Assembly: GCF_012489685.1 (NCBI RefSeq)
Contig: NC_080046.1
Location: 37,969,176 to 38,033,175, forward strand
DNA: 64,000 nt
Direction of reading: 5' to 3'
Origin: Lotus japonicus
Lineage: Eukaryota > Streptophyta > Magnoliopsida > Fabales > Fabaceae
Numbering within the stretch: the stretch's first letter is position 1; every line of letters begins with the position of its first letter. The position numbers and the translations under genes were made by a program. This document shows, piece after piece, positions 1 through 11,650 of the stretch. Below the pieces are notes generated by a model. The model saw only the letters and a program-made list of their open reading frames with translations. It made no database searches and was not told the origin of the DNA.

Positions 1-1058
1 GGTTAGAAGATGGAGCAAATATGTGATGAGAAGGGGTGTGTGTGGCTTTCATATTGGTGGTGGTGCCATGTTTGTTGCTGCAAGTTAGAAAGGAGAAGAA
101 TCATGGTGATAGTGATGGTGTGATCAGCGGTTGCAAGAGGGAGAGTAGAGGTGGTGGCTCATGGACTGGTTGTCCATGGAGAAGAAAAGGATGTGGAGAT
201 GCTGATCAAAAGAGAAAGAGGAACGGTGGGGAGTTGTTGCAGCAAATAAAAGAAGGAGATAAAGTAGGTAACCAAGAAAGAAAAGAAGAAGAAAAGGAGA
301 AGAAAGGAAGAAAGAGCAGAAATGGGTCTGCTGAAGAAAGAAAGAAAACGTGAAGGAAGAAAAAGAAATAGTGAGGAAGAGAGAAATGAGAGTGAGTCGA
401 GGATGAGGTGGATGGAGGGATAAGGATGGTGAGATATTTTCTAATTATATTTTGAGAAGATATATATTTTTTTAAAACCGATACGAATTGATTTAGACAC
501 TGAATGATTTAGCTCATAGAGTTAAGATAAAAATATAAGGGTGATATATTATTATCCCAAAAATTATGAGGAACTCTATGAAATGATAAAATATAAATTT
601 GAATCACTTTGAGCAAAATAAAATGATTCATAGACCAAGAAAGAAGTAGAAACTGAGCTAAAGAATAACTGTGAGACAACTAGAACAAATATGACGTCGT
701 CATATTATGCGTATAAGTCAAGTATAAATTATAAGAAAATGACAATAGTACTTATCATCATTTGAAAGAAAAAGACAATTGTCAGATAGCTCACGGAGCG
801 TTGAATTGAGTTTATCGAATAAAACAAAAGTTATGGCTTATTAAAAATAAGAAGACTAATGATATTATTTCTATTTTCAATGAAACTATAGAAAATAAAA
901 TATTTTGAAATTAATTATCATTTAAATGATTTCCTTGATTCGTAATTAAAATCAAGTCAGGAAAATAACTTTAAAAATAATAATAGATTATAAACACTCA
1001 ATTAATTAATATAATGAAATTAAATAAATAATCTAGTTATTTATTTCAGGGTCTTACA
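1..1058 (-). mobile_element. Partial 3' LTR, Ty3/gypsy chromovirus-like
   Basis: On the minus strand an LTR starts at 1058 with TGTAAGACCC and runs down past the window edge, so its far end is not visible. The call rests on the adjoining motif at 1059-1096, which matches the internal end of the intact element at 27825-27862. The block is AT-rich in its upper part and purine-rich from 90 to 430. A 105-codon frame at 36-353 lies in the purine-rich part and looks like chance. Confidence 0.6.
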
Positions 1059-1096
1059 ATACTACCCCCCAAAAAGAAAGTTTCGTCCTCGAAACT
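1059..1096 (-). other. Polypurine tract and end of internal region of the minus-strand gypsy element
   Basis: Read on the minus strand, this has a cluster of purines, GGGGGGTAGTAT, directly before the LTR start, preceded by TTTCGAGGACGAAACTTTC. Nearly the same arrangement stands at 27825-27862, just before the 3' LTR of the young element. In such elements the tract primes plus-strand DNA synthesis. Confidence 0.6.
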
Positions 1097-1930
1097 TGGT
1101 GTCAGAGAAAACTCGGGAATAACATTCCCTCACATTTCCTTCCACCCTAAGTAGTGTCAGAGCGCATCCCAAAACTGGGAGACGTCACAACGAATTCACC
1201 TCAAAGGTGACATACAAGACAAGAAGCACGACTTAGGTATCTACTAATCGTCCTCCACTAGATCTAGATATCATGCTCATAGTAGTGTTCTAAGCACCTA
1301 CGTCAATCGCCTACATGAACGACCTCACATGTATCGTCATGCCCTCCCGCTAATAGTCCAACCATAATACTAACAATCATAACATCATGCTAATACTATT
1401 TTAATCTCGTCACAAGTTTCTTCTACCCAAAATCTCGCACTCAACATCCATTGACCAACAACTCTTAAGCAAATTCCCATCTTAATTAGAATCTAACAAT
1501 CCATCAACCTAATCTTCTTTCCGAACTACCCTTATTCAAACCATAAAGTCAACCTTCCTCTTAGTCACAAATCAAATCATAACTTATCTCAAGTCTTAAC
1601 ACTCTACACAACTCGAGACTCAAAATCTCTAGCTTGATTAGTCTCACGTCAAACAATCCTTAGTCTTTAAACCTCCGAAGATCTAACTGATATCCTCAAA
1701 ACTAAAACCACTAACTCTCTTATTCACCCATGATTCTCAACATACAAAATCAATCTCGACCATAAGATTCCAGTTCAACTTATAAACTCTCAGTTGCTAA
1801 CCTCGTCGTGTTCCTCTAAAATCCAAAATCATTGTTTGATCATTACTTACTCCTCTAGAGTCTAACTAAGTGATAGTAAACCAACAAGTCTAGTCTCTCA
1901 GTGTATTTAGTACACAATCATATAACTTAT
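1097..1930 (-). mobile_element. Degenerate non-coding interior of a long-LTR gypsy element
   Basis: No coding frame is visible. The plus strand is strikingly G-poor, so the minus strand is C-poor. By eye the minus strand resembles the C-poor spacer at 24690-26130 inside the young element, for instance around an AAGGTTG..TTTATGGTT block (about 1540-1560 here, about 25640 there). I read it as the same family-specific spacer in an older copy. The similarity was judged visually only. Confidence 0.4.
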
Positions 1931-2279
1931 GGGATTGGCCAATAATTTGTTAGTGGGATTGTAATTTGAATTAGTAATTAATGCATGCTATCTTTTTTTT
2001 TTATAAGCGCATGCTATCTTAGTGATTAAAAAAATTCAAAATCAAAATAAATTAGGTGAGCTATTACATGCTTACCCTTAACTAAAATTGCAATTATCAA
2101 GTGAGTCATTCCCAAGTTTCCAAAAGTAGAAATAAAATTTTCTTTTTAATTTATTTTAATCTTGGAAAATAGGCTGAAAGGTACTCCATTGCTTGCTAAG
2201 TGTCAAAAGTTTCCTTCTTATAGTTTCTCTTTTATATTGTATTTAGATAGGTGGAAGTATTATGATTTTGGGGGGGAAG
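1931..2279. other. AT-rich stretch without recognisable feature
   Basis: This is AT-rich sequence with short homopolymers between two transposon remnants. I see no gene, repeat end or motif. Confidence 0.5.
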
Positions 2280-3060
2280 CTTTTGGTGATTGGAATTGAG
2301 CACAAATTTTTTAGGGTTTTGTGAGCTTTTGCAAGTTCCTCCTGGAGATTGGTGCTATTTTTTCTTTCTCTTGAATTCTCGATTATGGTCATGCTTGACT
2401 AAATTTCTTTTAGTACTTGGGTTGTGAATCCGTTTTGAATTATGTTTTGATTTGAATCGTTATTTATATGAGTTATCTTTTCCAATCTTCGTAGTTGAAT
2501 CAATTTATATTGTTTATTCTTGAGTCCACGCAAGGAACTTGCTAATTTCTATGAGAACGGAAGTTGATTAGGAATTAGGGAAATAAGGATTCAATTCGAT
2601 TAGGCGTTCCCTACTGCTTGATTCAAGAGTAAAACCTAGTTGCGTTGGCTAGTTTAATTAGGACTTAATCTTCAATTCTCTGGTCTAGGTGCTCGTAAAA
2701 CAGACTTAGTATTTGAATTGGAAGTCTAGGGCGTGTGAGTTATCAACATCCTAGAATAAAGGCTAGATCGCCGAAGAGAGGATTACTGAGTTCATATAAA
2801 TATTGTTAAAGTTGAAGCATATGACAAATAGGTGAAACATACCTGAGTGCTATTTTCCCCAACTGAATTCTCAAATCTGTTTAATTTTCTCTATTGCTTA
2901 TTGCATTCAACATCACTACTTCTAAAATCTGAAATTAGTTTTTATTTTTTTTTAAAGTCTAAATAAGAGAATTAATAGAAACTGTTATTGAATCACAATC
3001 CTTGAGGGATCGATAATTTATTACTACGGGCAACTTTGTACACTTGCAAAGGAGCTATCA
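2280..3060 (+). mobile_element. LTR fragment, Athila/Tat-like gypsy
   Basis: The text layout matches the 3' parts of the LTRs at 8747-10071 and 55053-56625: a GGTCATGCTTGACTAAA-type block, then CTTGATTCAAGAGTAAAACC, then an ending with a GGGATCGATAATTTA block, a TACACTTGC block and a final TATCA at 3060. The 5' limit is approximate. No primer-binding site follows, so this is a solo LTR or a truncated copy. Confidence 0.5.
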
Positions 3061-3584
3061 TAGCTCTTAATTACCACCTTTAATTTTCACCTATCACAAC
3101 TCTCACTATTCACTTAACCAATAATAAGATTTCTCTCTCTTTAATATAACACAACTTTAAATAGGGGTATTTTAATCAAAAAAAAATTATCAATTAATGA
3201 GCTCTTAAACAATGTGCACAACCTAAAACAACCTATATTTTGGAACGGAGGGAGTATAAAGTTAACTTCATTGTTGTATCCTAAAAAATGATTTTTTTTT
3301 TATCTTAAGTCAAACAAAAGTTTGAATTTTAAGCTAAGACAGTCAACATGAAAAAAAAGGTAACATTAATGGAGTAATTTTTGAATTTAACTTTTTTTTT
3401 ATAAGAAGAGAATAAGCCTGAAAAAGAAAATTACATGCGGGTAGAGCAAGGAGAACGACACTCCCAAAACATCAAACAAAAGCCAATTTTGTTTGCATTT
3501 ATATTTTGCTGATATCATTTGCACCAAAAACGGTTCGAAAGCCCATTCATTGTCATACAGCTAAAAACTGTACAAAAAGAAAAA
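3061..3584. other. Spacer with a Stowaway-like terminus
   Basis: At 3242-3257 the text GGAACGGAGGGAGTA reads like the right end of a Stowaway MITE (CTCCCTCCGTTCC inverted, with a flanking TA). I could not find the matching left end, so an intact element is not claimed. The rest, to 3575, is AT-rich with no feature. Confidence 0.3.
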
Positions 3585-4832
3585 GGCTTAATAACACTTT
3601 TGGTCCTCATGTTTTCCTTATGTGCGAAAATCGTCCCCTAAGTTAGAAAATAGCAAAAAACGTCCCTCACTTTGTCAAACGGCAGCACTTTTGCTCCTTC
3701 ATCACTGTTCCGTCAAGAAACTAACATTTTCTGTCAAATATTTAACGGTTTTTTTAGAAAAATTGATAAAATTAAAAAAAAATTGAAAACCCATACAAAA
3801 TTTATGATGTTCTTCATCATAGCCATCACCCATCATGTTCTTCATCTTCCTCATTATTTTCCAGAAAAATAAAAACAAACCCATCATCAACAACAAGCCA
3901 CCAAAACATTCTCCCTCAGCCTTTTCCCCTCCACCATAAGAACAAATTGATGTTGTTACTCGATTCAGGACTGAGAACAGGGAGGATTAAGGAGGTGCTT
4001 CAAATTGACCACTCACAATTGCTCAGATGGCTGCCATCACCGCACAAGATCAAGGCATGAAAGAGGGAACTTAAATGGAGGTGCAAACCGAGTTGATCCA
4101 TGAATGAAACTACAGAAATTTCAGATCTGACTCTCACCCACACTTTGCATCCCTAACGCTTGAGAAATTTCATCTCAAACAAAATCCCTAATTTTCCAAT
4201 GCCCGATTCAGTGTAATGTCATATCTGCTCTCTCCTCGACTTGCTTCTTCCTCAATATCATCCTCCCTGTTCTCGATTTCTTTTTCTCCAGCTTCAAATC
4301 GAGCACATTGTCAGGTCCAGAGGAAAAGGGCTGATTCTCCCTCATCCTCCCTGTTCTCGATCTCATCCTCCCTCTTTCCCTAGCGGATTGAAACTTTCCG
4401 TTGTCTCTCGTGGTGGTCGGAGGTGATGGAGTGTGTGTTGGTTACGGTGGGGGACATATGAGGCAGCGACAAAGCTTTGGTTCTGGGAAGGTAGGTGTGG
4501 AAGAAGAAGGTTGGAAGTGTTGGTGTGATGTTGTGAGGAAAGAAGCAGAGAGATTTTCTTGGGTTTTTTAGTGTTAAGAGATGGTGAGAAAAGAAGCATA
4601 GGATGAAGATGATGAAGACTATGTTTGAAGAAGATGAATATTCACACTTTTATGAGTTTGCATATTTTTTTTTTTAAACTGTTAAAATTTGGATGGAATT
4701 AAACGGAATAGTGATGTGGGACTGAAGGTGCTGTCGTTTGATAAAGTGAGGGACTATTTTTGCTATTTTTTAACTTAAGGGACGATTTTCGCACATATGA
4801 CAAATGTGAGAGACCAGAAGTGCTATTAAGCC
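3585..4832. mobile_element. Non-autonomous Mutator-like element (MULE)
   Basis: The element starts GGCTTAATAACACTTTTGG and ends with the inverse, CCAGAAGTGCTATTAAGCC. The terminal inverted repeats extend for about 150 bp, including a shared AAAATCGTCCC block and a TCCCTCACTTT block. It is flanked on both sides by the same 9 bp, AAAGAAAAA (3576-3584 and 4833-4841), the duplication length typical of Mutator-type transposases. The 1-kb interior has no long frame and no recognisable transposase. It could carry captured host sequence, but I recognise none. Confidence 0.85.
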
Positions 4833-4893
4833 AAAGAAAAAATAGTTTCATTGTGACTAAATAGACCTTCTGTTGACAAAAAAGAAAGAATAA

Positions 4894-5030
4894 TAGACCT
4901 TCTGAATGTCACCACACGAACTTCCAACTATTCTGCCACCTGTTCTAAGCATAGCACATTTCAATTAGAGTCAGTTTAAAACATGAAGAAATTGAATCAC
5001 CAAAACAGAGTTTCATTGTAGCAAACTCGT
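4894..5030 (+). repeat. Direct repeat copy A (about 137 bp)
   Basis: This block recurs in the same orientation at 11704-11841 with a few substitutions: TAGACCTTCTGAAT through GAATCACCAAAACAGAG to CAAACTCGT. The two copies bracket the SIRE remnant, the LINE and the Helitron end. Confidence 0.8.
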
Positions 5031-5049
5031 ACCTTAAACTCTGAGTGTA

Positions 5050-5253
5050 TCCAGTTTATTGTTTAAGAATTGTTCATCAAAATACTTGGTTTTGCCATCA
5101 TCAAAAAGGGGGAGATTATAAGACCAAGATTTGGTCAGGTGGTACAACTCTATGTTTTGATGATAACAAGTTTATTAGTGTGTATGAACAATTATGGTAC
5201 TCTAACGTTTATCTTTTTAAAGTGTGATAAACAGGCTCTGACTCTGATTCAAA

Positions 5254-5295
<42 letters not shown>

Positions 5296-6352
5296 ACATG
5301 GAGACCCAAGAGTAACCAATTTAACGCTTCTGCATTCACTACGTTCTTCTGAATGGTAGAAAACGCTTCAGATGTTCTGAAGATTAAAGCTCTGATGTGG
5401 ACTCTGAAAGATTCAAGCTCTGAAGTTCTGAAGACCAGATGTTCTGAGGAACGGTCCCGAAGCTGAAGACTTGGAAGCTCTGAAGTCCAAGAGTAAGCTG
5501 GCTCTCAAGACCAAAAGCCCTTCATGTTCTGAAGACCAGATGTTCTGATGAACGGTCCAGAAGCAGAAGTTCTAAAGGTCAGAGGATCCAAGCTTCCTTC
5601 TGACTCTGATCACACAGCTTCACAAGTTCCAACATGAAGCGTCGTCCAAGATCAAGAGTCAACTAGGCTAAGGCAATGCCATTGTCATTCGTACAAAAGC
5701 AAATGTACTATTCTGACCGCCTTACCTACAACGTTCAGCCACAGCAGGCTCTGGAAATTCCAGCACTGCCTTCCAACGGATAGATTCTTTCAAAGGAAAC
5801 AACCTCAACAGCTTGGAGTATTTAAAAGGCTGAAGATAGAAGAAATTAGCTAAGAAACTATTTGTGCATACAAGTGAAAAACCTTCAAGCGAATACCTTA
5901 GCAATATTTTCTTCATTGTTCTTATAGTGTTTACTTCTGCTTGTCTTAGAAGCATTTCTGTGTAAACCAAACCTTCACAAACTCTGTTTGTAGTTCCTTG
6001 AGAGACCAGTGAGGTTAGTATTCTTGAGAAGACTAAGACAAGGTTGTCTTGGTGTTGCTATTTCTTAGATTTGTTAGTCACTTAGCAAGGTGTGCTAGTG
6101 CAGTTGTAACAATCTTTGAATAGTGGATTGCCTTCATTCTAAGAAGGAAGAAATCACCTTAACGGATGGACTGGACTAGCTTGAGTGATTCATCAAGTGA
6201 ACCAGGATAAAATTCTTGTGTGCTTTTCTTTATCCCTCTTCTTTAGCACTTTATATTCTTTCACCGAAAAGATTGTCATTATCTTCGAGAGAAAGCGGTT
6301 AAACTTCAAAACCCTATTCAAATCCCCCTTTCTAGTGTTTTTCATACCTTCA
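5050..6352 (+). mobile_element. 3' end and 3' LTR of a SIRE-like Ty1/copia element
   Basis: About 65 bp of interior survive, ending in the polypurine tract AAAAAGGGGGAGAT (5103-5116). The LTR follows (5117-6352, first bases TATAAGACC where the sister copy has TGTAAGATC, last bases ACCTTCA). It is homologous throughout to the solo LTR at 38356-39577. It contains a TA microsatellite at 5258-5291 and a run of imperfect GAAG/TTCTGA repeats at 5340-5590. The CATCATCAAAAAGGGGGAGAT context is typical of the SIRE/Maximus lineage, which is family knowledge. No copia protein remains. Confidence 0.65.
5258..5291. repeat. (TA)n microsatellite
   Basis: About 17 uninterrupted TA units lie inside the SIRE-like LTR. 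The sister LTR at 38356 lacks this tract. Confidence 0.95.
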
Positions 6353-6477
6353 CACCATCCTTTACTCCATTCACGCTACTATCCAATCAGACGCAAGAAG
6401 CACGAAGCAGCCAAATGAAATCCTACAAATATTTAGTTTTTATGTCTTAATCTTTATTTCTAAAATGTAATCAAATA

Positions 6478-6489
6478 TTATAATGTCTT
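6478..6489. repeat. LINE target-site duplication, left
   Basis: TTATAATGTCTT occurs here and again at 11639-11650, exactly bracketing the LINE body. Confidence 0.85.
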
Positions 6490-6521
6490 TTTTTTTTTTT
6501 GAAAGAAACCAAATATATTGA

Positions 6522-8605
6522 TTAAATGGAAGTAGGCATAGATGCCAAAGTATCGGAACTCACAAGAGGAGCCACCTCTTCCGACACCTCCTCAATCCAG
6601 ACAGACCCTGGAAAAAAAGATGCATGCAGGGCGAGGAAGTCTGCGACCTTATTACCAGTGCGACGCCCAAAAGCAACAGAAACAGAAGAGAACTGAGAAA
6701 CAAGAATGCGACAATCAGCTAAAATAGATGAAAAATAAGAGGTCCCATCCGGAGGAGTTTTCCAACCATTATAGAGCTGCAAGCAGTCAGTTTTAAAATA
6801 AGCATTCCGGAAACCAAGCTCAGTAGCCAAAACCATAGCCCAACGCAATCCCTGTGCCTCCACGAGCAACAACGACATCACCTGCACCAAGCTCGACATT
6901 GCTGCAGCAAGAATACCACCCTCATAATTCCGAGCAACCATGCCAAAGTATGCACCTCCACCCTCCTGAACCGACGTTGATCTTGATAATTCCTTCCCTT
7001 GGTCGACGCCAAACCGAGACCAACGCTTGTTGAACCGTAGCTTGGATCGGTTGTGCTAACATGCTAATACCTGAAAGAGCACCCACACGCACGAACAACG
7101 ACTCCAAGGCAAGCTGTTTACCACTGAAAACCAAAGAATTTCTGGCCTCCCAAATCACATATAGCCAAACCTGAACCTGCATGGTGAACAGATCGTCGTC
7201 GGCCTCAAGCAACACCACCAACATATCCTGTAGCGTGACAAAATTATTCACCCGAAGGGACAATGGAGAAGCAAACCAGACGGGTTGAATGACTGAGCAG
7301 TGCATGAGGACATGATCAACGGTCTCCTCGACTAGGCCACAAAACGGACAACCAGCATCTACCTCCACACCATGGTATCTCAACTTCACACGAAACGGCA
7401 GAGCACCTTTGAACGCGCGCCAAGCCAGGTCCTTGCACCCGGGAATTCCATCAGAATGCCAAATTTTTTTCCACAGATGATGCGGCATGGTGGTTCCTCG
7501 TGAAGAAGAAGGAATTCCCTCATTGAAATGCGACTGAATGAACCTGTACCCAGACTTGCAAGTGTAGCATCCACTCACAACCAACGACCAAAAAAGATGG
7601 TCTTCAACATGAAAAATTGGTAATGGGACTGAAGTAATTCTCTGCACTATTGATGGGCAAAAAATCATGTCCAACAACGCTATATTCCACCCACCATGTG
7701 GCTGAACAAGCAGATCTGACAACATTGAGATTTTCCATTCACCCACCAAATCTTGACTAAAAACCATAGGCGATCCACCTGGTAGCCAATTATCATTTCA
7801 AACGTGAACTTGTTTACCATCCCTGATCCTCCAACCACCACCCTTTTCAAAGACCCATTTAGTTCGTAAGATACTGGTCCATGCATAGCTTGGCCTATAG
7901 CCTCGCTTAGCATTCCACATTGAGCCTCTAGGAAAGTACACTGCTTTGAACACTTGAGCCACCAACGTCTCTGGCCTTGAATAAAGTCTCCACCAATTTT
8001 TTTCCACTAAGGAAAGATTGAATGCCTCAAAATCCCGGAAACCAAGACCATCGTCATATTTATGACGACACATATGTTTCCAATTCACCCAATGAAGGCC
8101 TCGGCGGAAATCATCTCCACTCCAAAAGAAATTAGCCATCATACTGTCAATTTCTGCACACAAACCATCAGGCAAAATGAAACATGACATAAGATAAGAT
8201 GGAATAGCTTGTGCTACTGATTTAATCAGGACCTTTCTACCAGCACCTGAAAGGAATTTCTCCTTCCACCCCTAAAGCTTTTTCCAAACTCTATCCTTGA
8301 TAAAATTAAATATTTGAGTCTTCGACTTACCAATAATGGTTGGAAGACCCAGATACTTATCAAAACTCTCAACTGCCTTAACTCGCAAAAGCTGTTTAAG
8401 CTCAATAAAACAATTATCAGGCACATTGCGCCTCACAGAGAGCATAGAAATATCAAGATTGATAACCTATCCTGAAGCTCTTTCGTAGGTCGCCAGGATG
8501 TCAGAAATAACACCGGCTTCCTCTGGAGTAGCTTTGGAAAACATGTTACTATCGTCTACAAAAAGAAAATGGGAAATAACATGAGCCCTTCAACTTATTT
8601 TAATA
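6522..8605 (-). pseudogene. LINE ORF2 remnant: reverse transcriptase C-terminus, zf-RVT, RNase H
   Basis: Reading 8605 down to 6522 gives the C-terminal half of a plant LINE ORF2. The catalytic FVDD motif of the reverse transcriptase lies near 8550-8561, followed by KYLGLP and IGKSK blocks, then MMANFFWSGDD at about 8110-8150. A zinc-binding CPFCG..EETVDHVLMHC motif follows near 7300-7345. Last comes an RNase H domain ending at 6522 with EAQGLRWAM and YFKTDC blocks. Stops or frame changes occur near 8480, 8270, 7797 and 6940. This piece would have made cDNA at the nicked target. It is now inactive, and no start codon is meaningful for it. Confidence 0.85.
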
Positions 8606-8624
8606 CCATGAAAAGAAGATGCCA

Positions 8625-8720
8625 CTATTGCTTTCTCAACTCCGGAGTGCTTGTTTTGAAACTGACTGCTTGCAGCTCTATAATGGTTGGAAAACTCCTC
8701 CGGATGGGAGCTCTTGAGTG
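8625..8720 (+). repeat. Inverted fragment of the LINE RNase H region
   Basis: The plus strand here matches, almost base for base over about 70 bp, the minus strand of the RNase H region at about 6750-6830 (both encode KTDCLQLYNGW). It therefore lies inverted inside its own element, between the endonuclease start and the reverse transcriptase. See the finding on this rearrangement. Confidence 0.8.
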
Positions 8721-8741
8721 GATTAGCCTTTAAAGCGCTAG

Positions 8742-10076
8742 CACTGTGATGACCCTATTTTAGTAGTGTTTTTAGGGTCATTTCTTTGTGTGTTTTGAGT
8801 CTTTTTGTTGAGTCTCATGTAGTGTTTCATGCATTCTCATGCATTTTTTATCTTTTCTTTAGTCTTTATTTTGCTTTGGTAATTTAGTAGTTTTATAGGG
8901 AGTTTTCTTGCATTTTAGGTAAAGTTTAGGACTTGCATGGTTTTATTGTGTTAATTGAAGGATCTCTTGTGCTAATAAGCTCTTTGAGCTTCTAGAATTT
9001 TCCTTGGCTTGTTGGTTAAGTTTCAGATCAGGAACTGAAGAAGGAAGAAGGCCAATAAGCTTGGAATTGATGGAAAACTTAAAGAGGATTGAAAAGAGGA
9101 GTTTCAGAAGCCAAAAAGCCCTTTTCAGGCGAGCTTGAGCGCCTAGGCGCTGGGAATGGGCGCCTAGGCGCCAATTGGGTCCAGAGAGCATGTTTTTGCA
9201 TGCAATTGGCGCTCAGGCGCTCTGAATTGGCGCCTGAGCGCCCAGACTCGACCTGTTTGCCTATAAATAGGCTTTTTGTCATTTCTTTTGTAACTTTTGT
9301 CATTTCTATACATTCCTAAATAAGTTAGAAGTAGGGTTAGGCTCTGGATCTTGAGGAGAAGCATTCTCCAAGTCCATGTTCCAGGTTTTATCCTTCTTTT
9401 CTTGTATGGATTCTATAGCCATGCTTGGCTAAAACCCCTTTTGCTTTGGGTTCTTTGTAAGACTTTGAATGTTTTAGCTATCAATCCTTTTCTATTCATG
9501 AAGTTTTGAGTAAACCCTTGAATCTCACCTCTATGCTTTATCTTTCAAGCTTGAATGCATGCTAGCTTCTTACTTTTCTATAATCATAACGATAGTTTGT
9601 TGTAGAATTGGGACTTGTTGTGAGATTACTCCTTCTATACTTGCTGCTAGGAATAGAGGAAGGGTTGGGGTTTGTTGGCCTGATTTGTATGCTTAGTGCT
9701 TCTAGCAAATGTTTAGGTTATCAAGGAATTGAACTTATCTTTTGATTAGGAAGGGTTTTCTTTGCGAGACATCGAAAGACAACTAACTAGGCTAGAACAT
9801 CAAGGAGAGACTCCGGATTAATTGAATAGGAAGGTTTGCTAAAACTGAATTAGTTGAACAAGAACCCAAGGCCATCTCAACTCTGTTTTTCAATCGCTTT
9901 ATTACGTGATTACTTGTCTTTTACAAACTCAAGAAACAACCAATTATTAAAACTGAATTTTACTTGCTTTTCAACCTTGAACTTGAATCTTAAACTAAAC
10001 TTGCAATCTAATTCCTTGTGGTTCGATAATTTAAACCCGGAGGTATTCGTACACTTGCGAATTGACCAACACACTG
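8742..10076 (+). mobile_element. Solo LTR of an Athila/Tat-like gypsy element, with CACTG target duplication
   Basis: The LTR spans 8747-10071, starting TGATGACCC and ending ACCAACA, with identical CACTG on both sides (8742-8746, 10072-10076). It lies inside the LINE. No internal region or primer-binding site is present, so it is the product of recombination between two LTRs. At 9130-9245 it holds a cluster of short palindromes of the GCGCCTAGGCGCC type. Similar GAGCGCC clusters occur in the LTR at 55053-56625. Confidence 0.9.
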
Positions 10077-10122
10077 CCTCCGGGGTCCCAAGCCCTTGGC
10101 AATTCAACAATAGGATCCTCAT
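10077..10122 (-). pseudogene. LINE ORF2 start (endonuclease N-terminus)
   Basis: From an ATG at 10122 the minus strand reads MRILLLNCQGLGTPEAV, the usual opening of the apurinic-type endonuclease of plant LINEs. It is cut after about 15 codons by the solo LTR and the rearrangement behind it, so the catalytic part of the endonuclease is absent. Confidence 0.8.
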
Positions 10123-10222
10123 TGAGGTGGGTGGGGTTGCACTGCAGCCTTCGACGAGCCCAATCCACTATCAGAAGAAGTCTTTTTGAATGGAGGTGAT
10201 GCCCCCATACTGCCACTAGCCG

Positions 10223-11394
10223 CTAAAGCACTCGGCCTTTTCTTCGCCCAGGCTCCTTCACCGGAGCTATTCTATTGCCAATATTGATACCACCTGGATT
10301 TTCACGGGAACCACCTCTCCTCCCAACACCCTTAGTACCACGCAAAGAGGGGCTATTGAAAGAGAAATCCCTATCTACCTTGCCTCTCCCCGAAGACGAC
10401 GGGGATCCTAGAAAGGTGGAGGAATCTGTGTTACTCGCAGCAAAAATGTTCTTGCCCTCTTCCTTCGCTACCTCCACCTCACCATTCTCATCAGCCAAAG
10501 CAGGCAACCCACCATCACTTCCACCTTTATTCTCACCCACAAAACTATCCCCATCCGACCCCCTCCTTCTACAGACGCACCGCCACCACCCTCCTCCTTC
10601 TCAACTTATGTATCTGGATCACCATTAGGCTTATGCTCTCGGATCCTCCCACCTCCTGCCCTCCAATGCGGAGCAAAGAAGCGGTCTCCGTCAGCCCTTA
10701 GCCAAGGCCCAAAAAGGGGAGGAGCCTCTGACACCTCCACCTCGCAGTCACGCTGGACATGGTTCATTCTTGCACATCTATAGCAAAAATTAATCAGTTT
10801 CTCGTACTTAAATTTCACTTTGGCAGGGTCTCCAGAAGTTGGAGCGATCAACTGCCCATGCCGGAGCGGAGCCTCCACCTTGACCCATGCTCGTATACGG
10901 AAGTAGGATCCAAACCTGTTGGCCTCCCACTTATCCCAATCCAGGAATCCCCCAAAGGAGTTTCCAATTGACTTAGCAACCGCCTCTGTGCGTCCTATGA
11001 ACGACATATTGTGAACTTGAATCTATAATGGTACTTGCGTAAGCGGCACTTGGCAAGGATTACCCTTAGCATCATAAGCGTTTAACGCCAGCATGTGTCG
11101 CTCAAAAAACTAGGGCCCTGACTTCAAAACCAGTTCTCTGTCCTTCGACGAAGAAAACTTGAAAGTGAAGAAGTTTTGGCCCACGTGCCTGATCTCGATA
11201 CAATTCCTGGAACGCTAGAGTTCTAGCATGAAATTTTTGAAAGCCATTATACCAACCAGGTTGTTAGACAGCACCTTCCCGACCAACCATACATCGTCCT
11301 CTTTCTCTAGGATCTTTTCAAAGGACCCAACCTATAGAATCACAGCCTCGTCCCCTTCAAGATCGAAATCTGGTTCCTCTCCGTAAAAAGCCAT
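10223..11394 (-). pseudogene. LINE ORF1 (DUF4283-like domain plus zinc knuckle)
   Basis: Starting at ATG 11394, the frame opens MAFYGEEPDFDLEG, continues through a DUF4283-like RNA-binding region (EDDVWLVGKVLS), and reaches a CCHC knuckle CYRCARMNHVQRDC near 10770-10800. Four TAG codons interrupt the first 130 codons. The frame ends at 10606, and a Gly/Ser-rich tail continues in another frame to 10223. Such proteins coat LINE RNA and escort it to the nucleus. The stops rule out a function here. Confidence 0.8.
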
Positions 11395-11650
11395 GAACGA
11401 AACTCGTCCTAAAATAGCAACCTGACAACCGCACAAACTTGAACAAAGAAAACGTGGAAACTCACTTTATGCAAAAGCTGCAACACAAACAACAAGGGAG
11501 CAAAGGCCAATCCGTAGATCAAACACAGAATCCCAGGTGAAGATTTGAATTTTTTTTAAGCGGCGCACCAAACCCCAGGCAAAAGTCGCCAAACCCTAGC
11601 ACAGTTGTGGGCCCTCATTCTATTAATGTTCTTAATTCTTATAATGTCTT

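Larger units (their letters stand above)
6490..11638 (-). mobile_element. L1-type LINE, degenerate, minus strand
   Basis: The element runs right to left. The 5' end is near 11638, ORF1 starts at 11394, a piece of ORF2 start lies at 10122, reverse transcriptase, zinc knuckle and RNase H lie at 8605-6522, and the poly(A) tail reads as poly(T) at 6490-6501. A 12-bp target duplication flanks it. ORF1 and ORF2 carry stops and frameshifts, so it is dead. The endonuclease and much of the reverse transcriptase are missing. The gap is occupied by a solo LTR (8747-10071) and a short inverted piece of its own RNase H region (8625-8720). Confidence 0.85.

Noticed and set aside
36..353. 105-codon frame at the left edge
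   Set aside because: It is made of Lys/Glu/Gly-rich low-complexity residues from a purine-rich stretch, has no domain, and lies inside an LTR remnant.
3160..3257. Complete Stowaway MITE
   Set aside because: Only the right terminus is present. The partner TACTCCCTCC was not found to the left.
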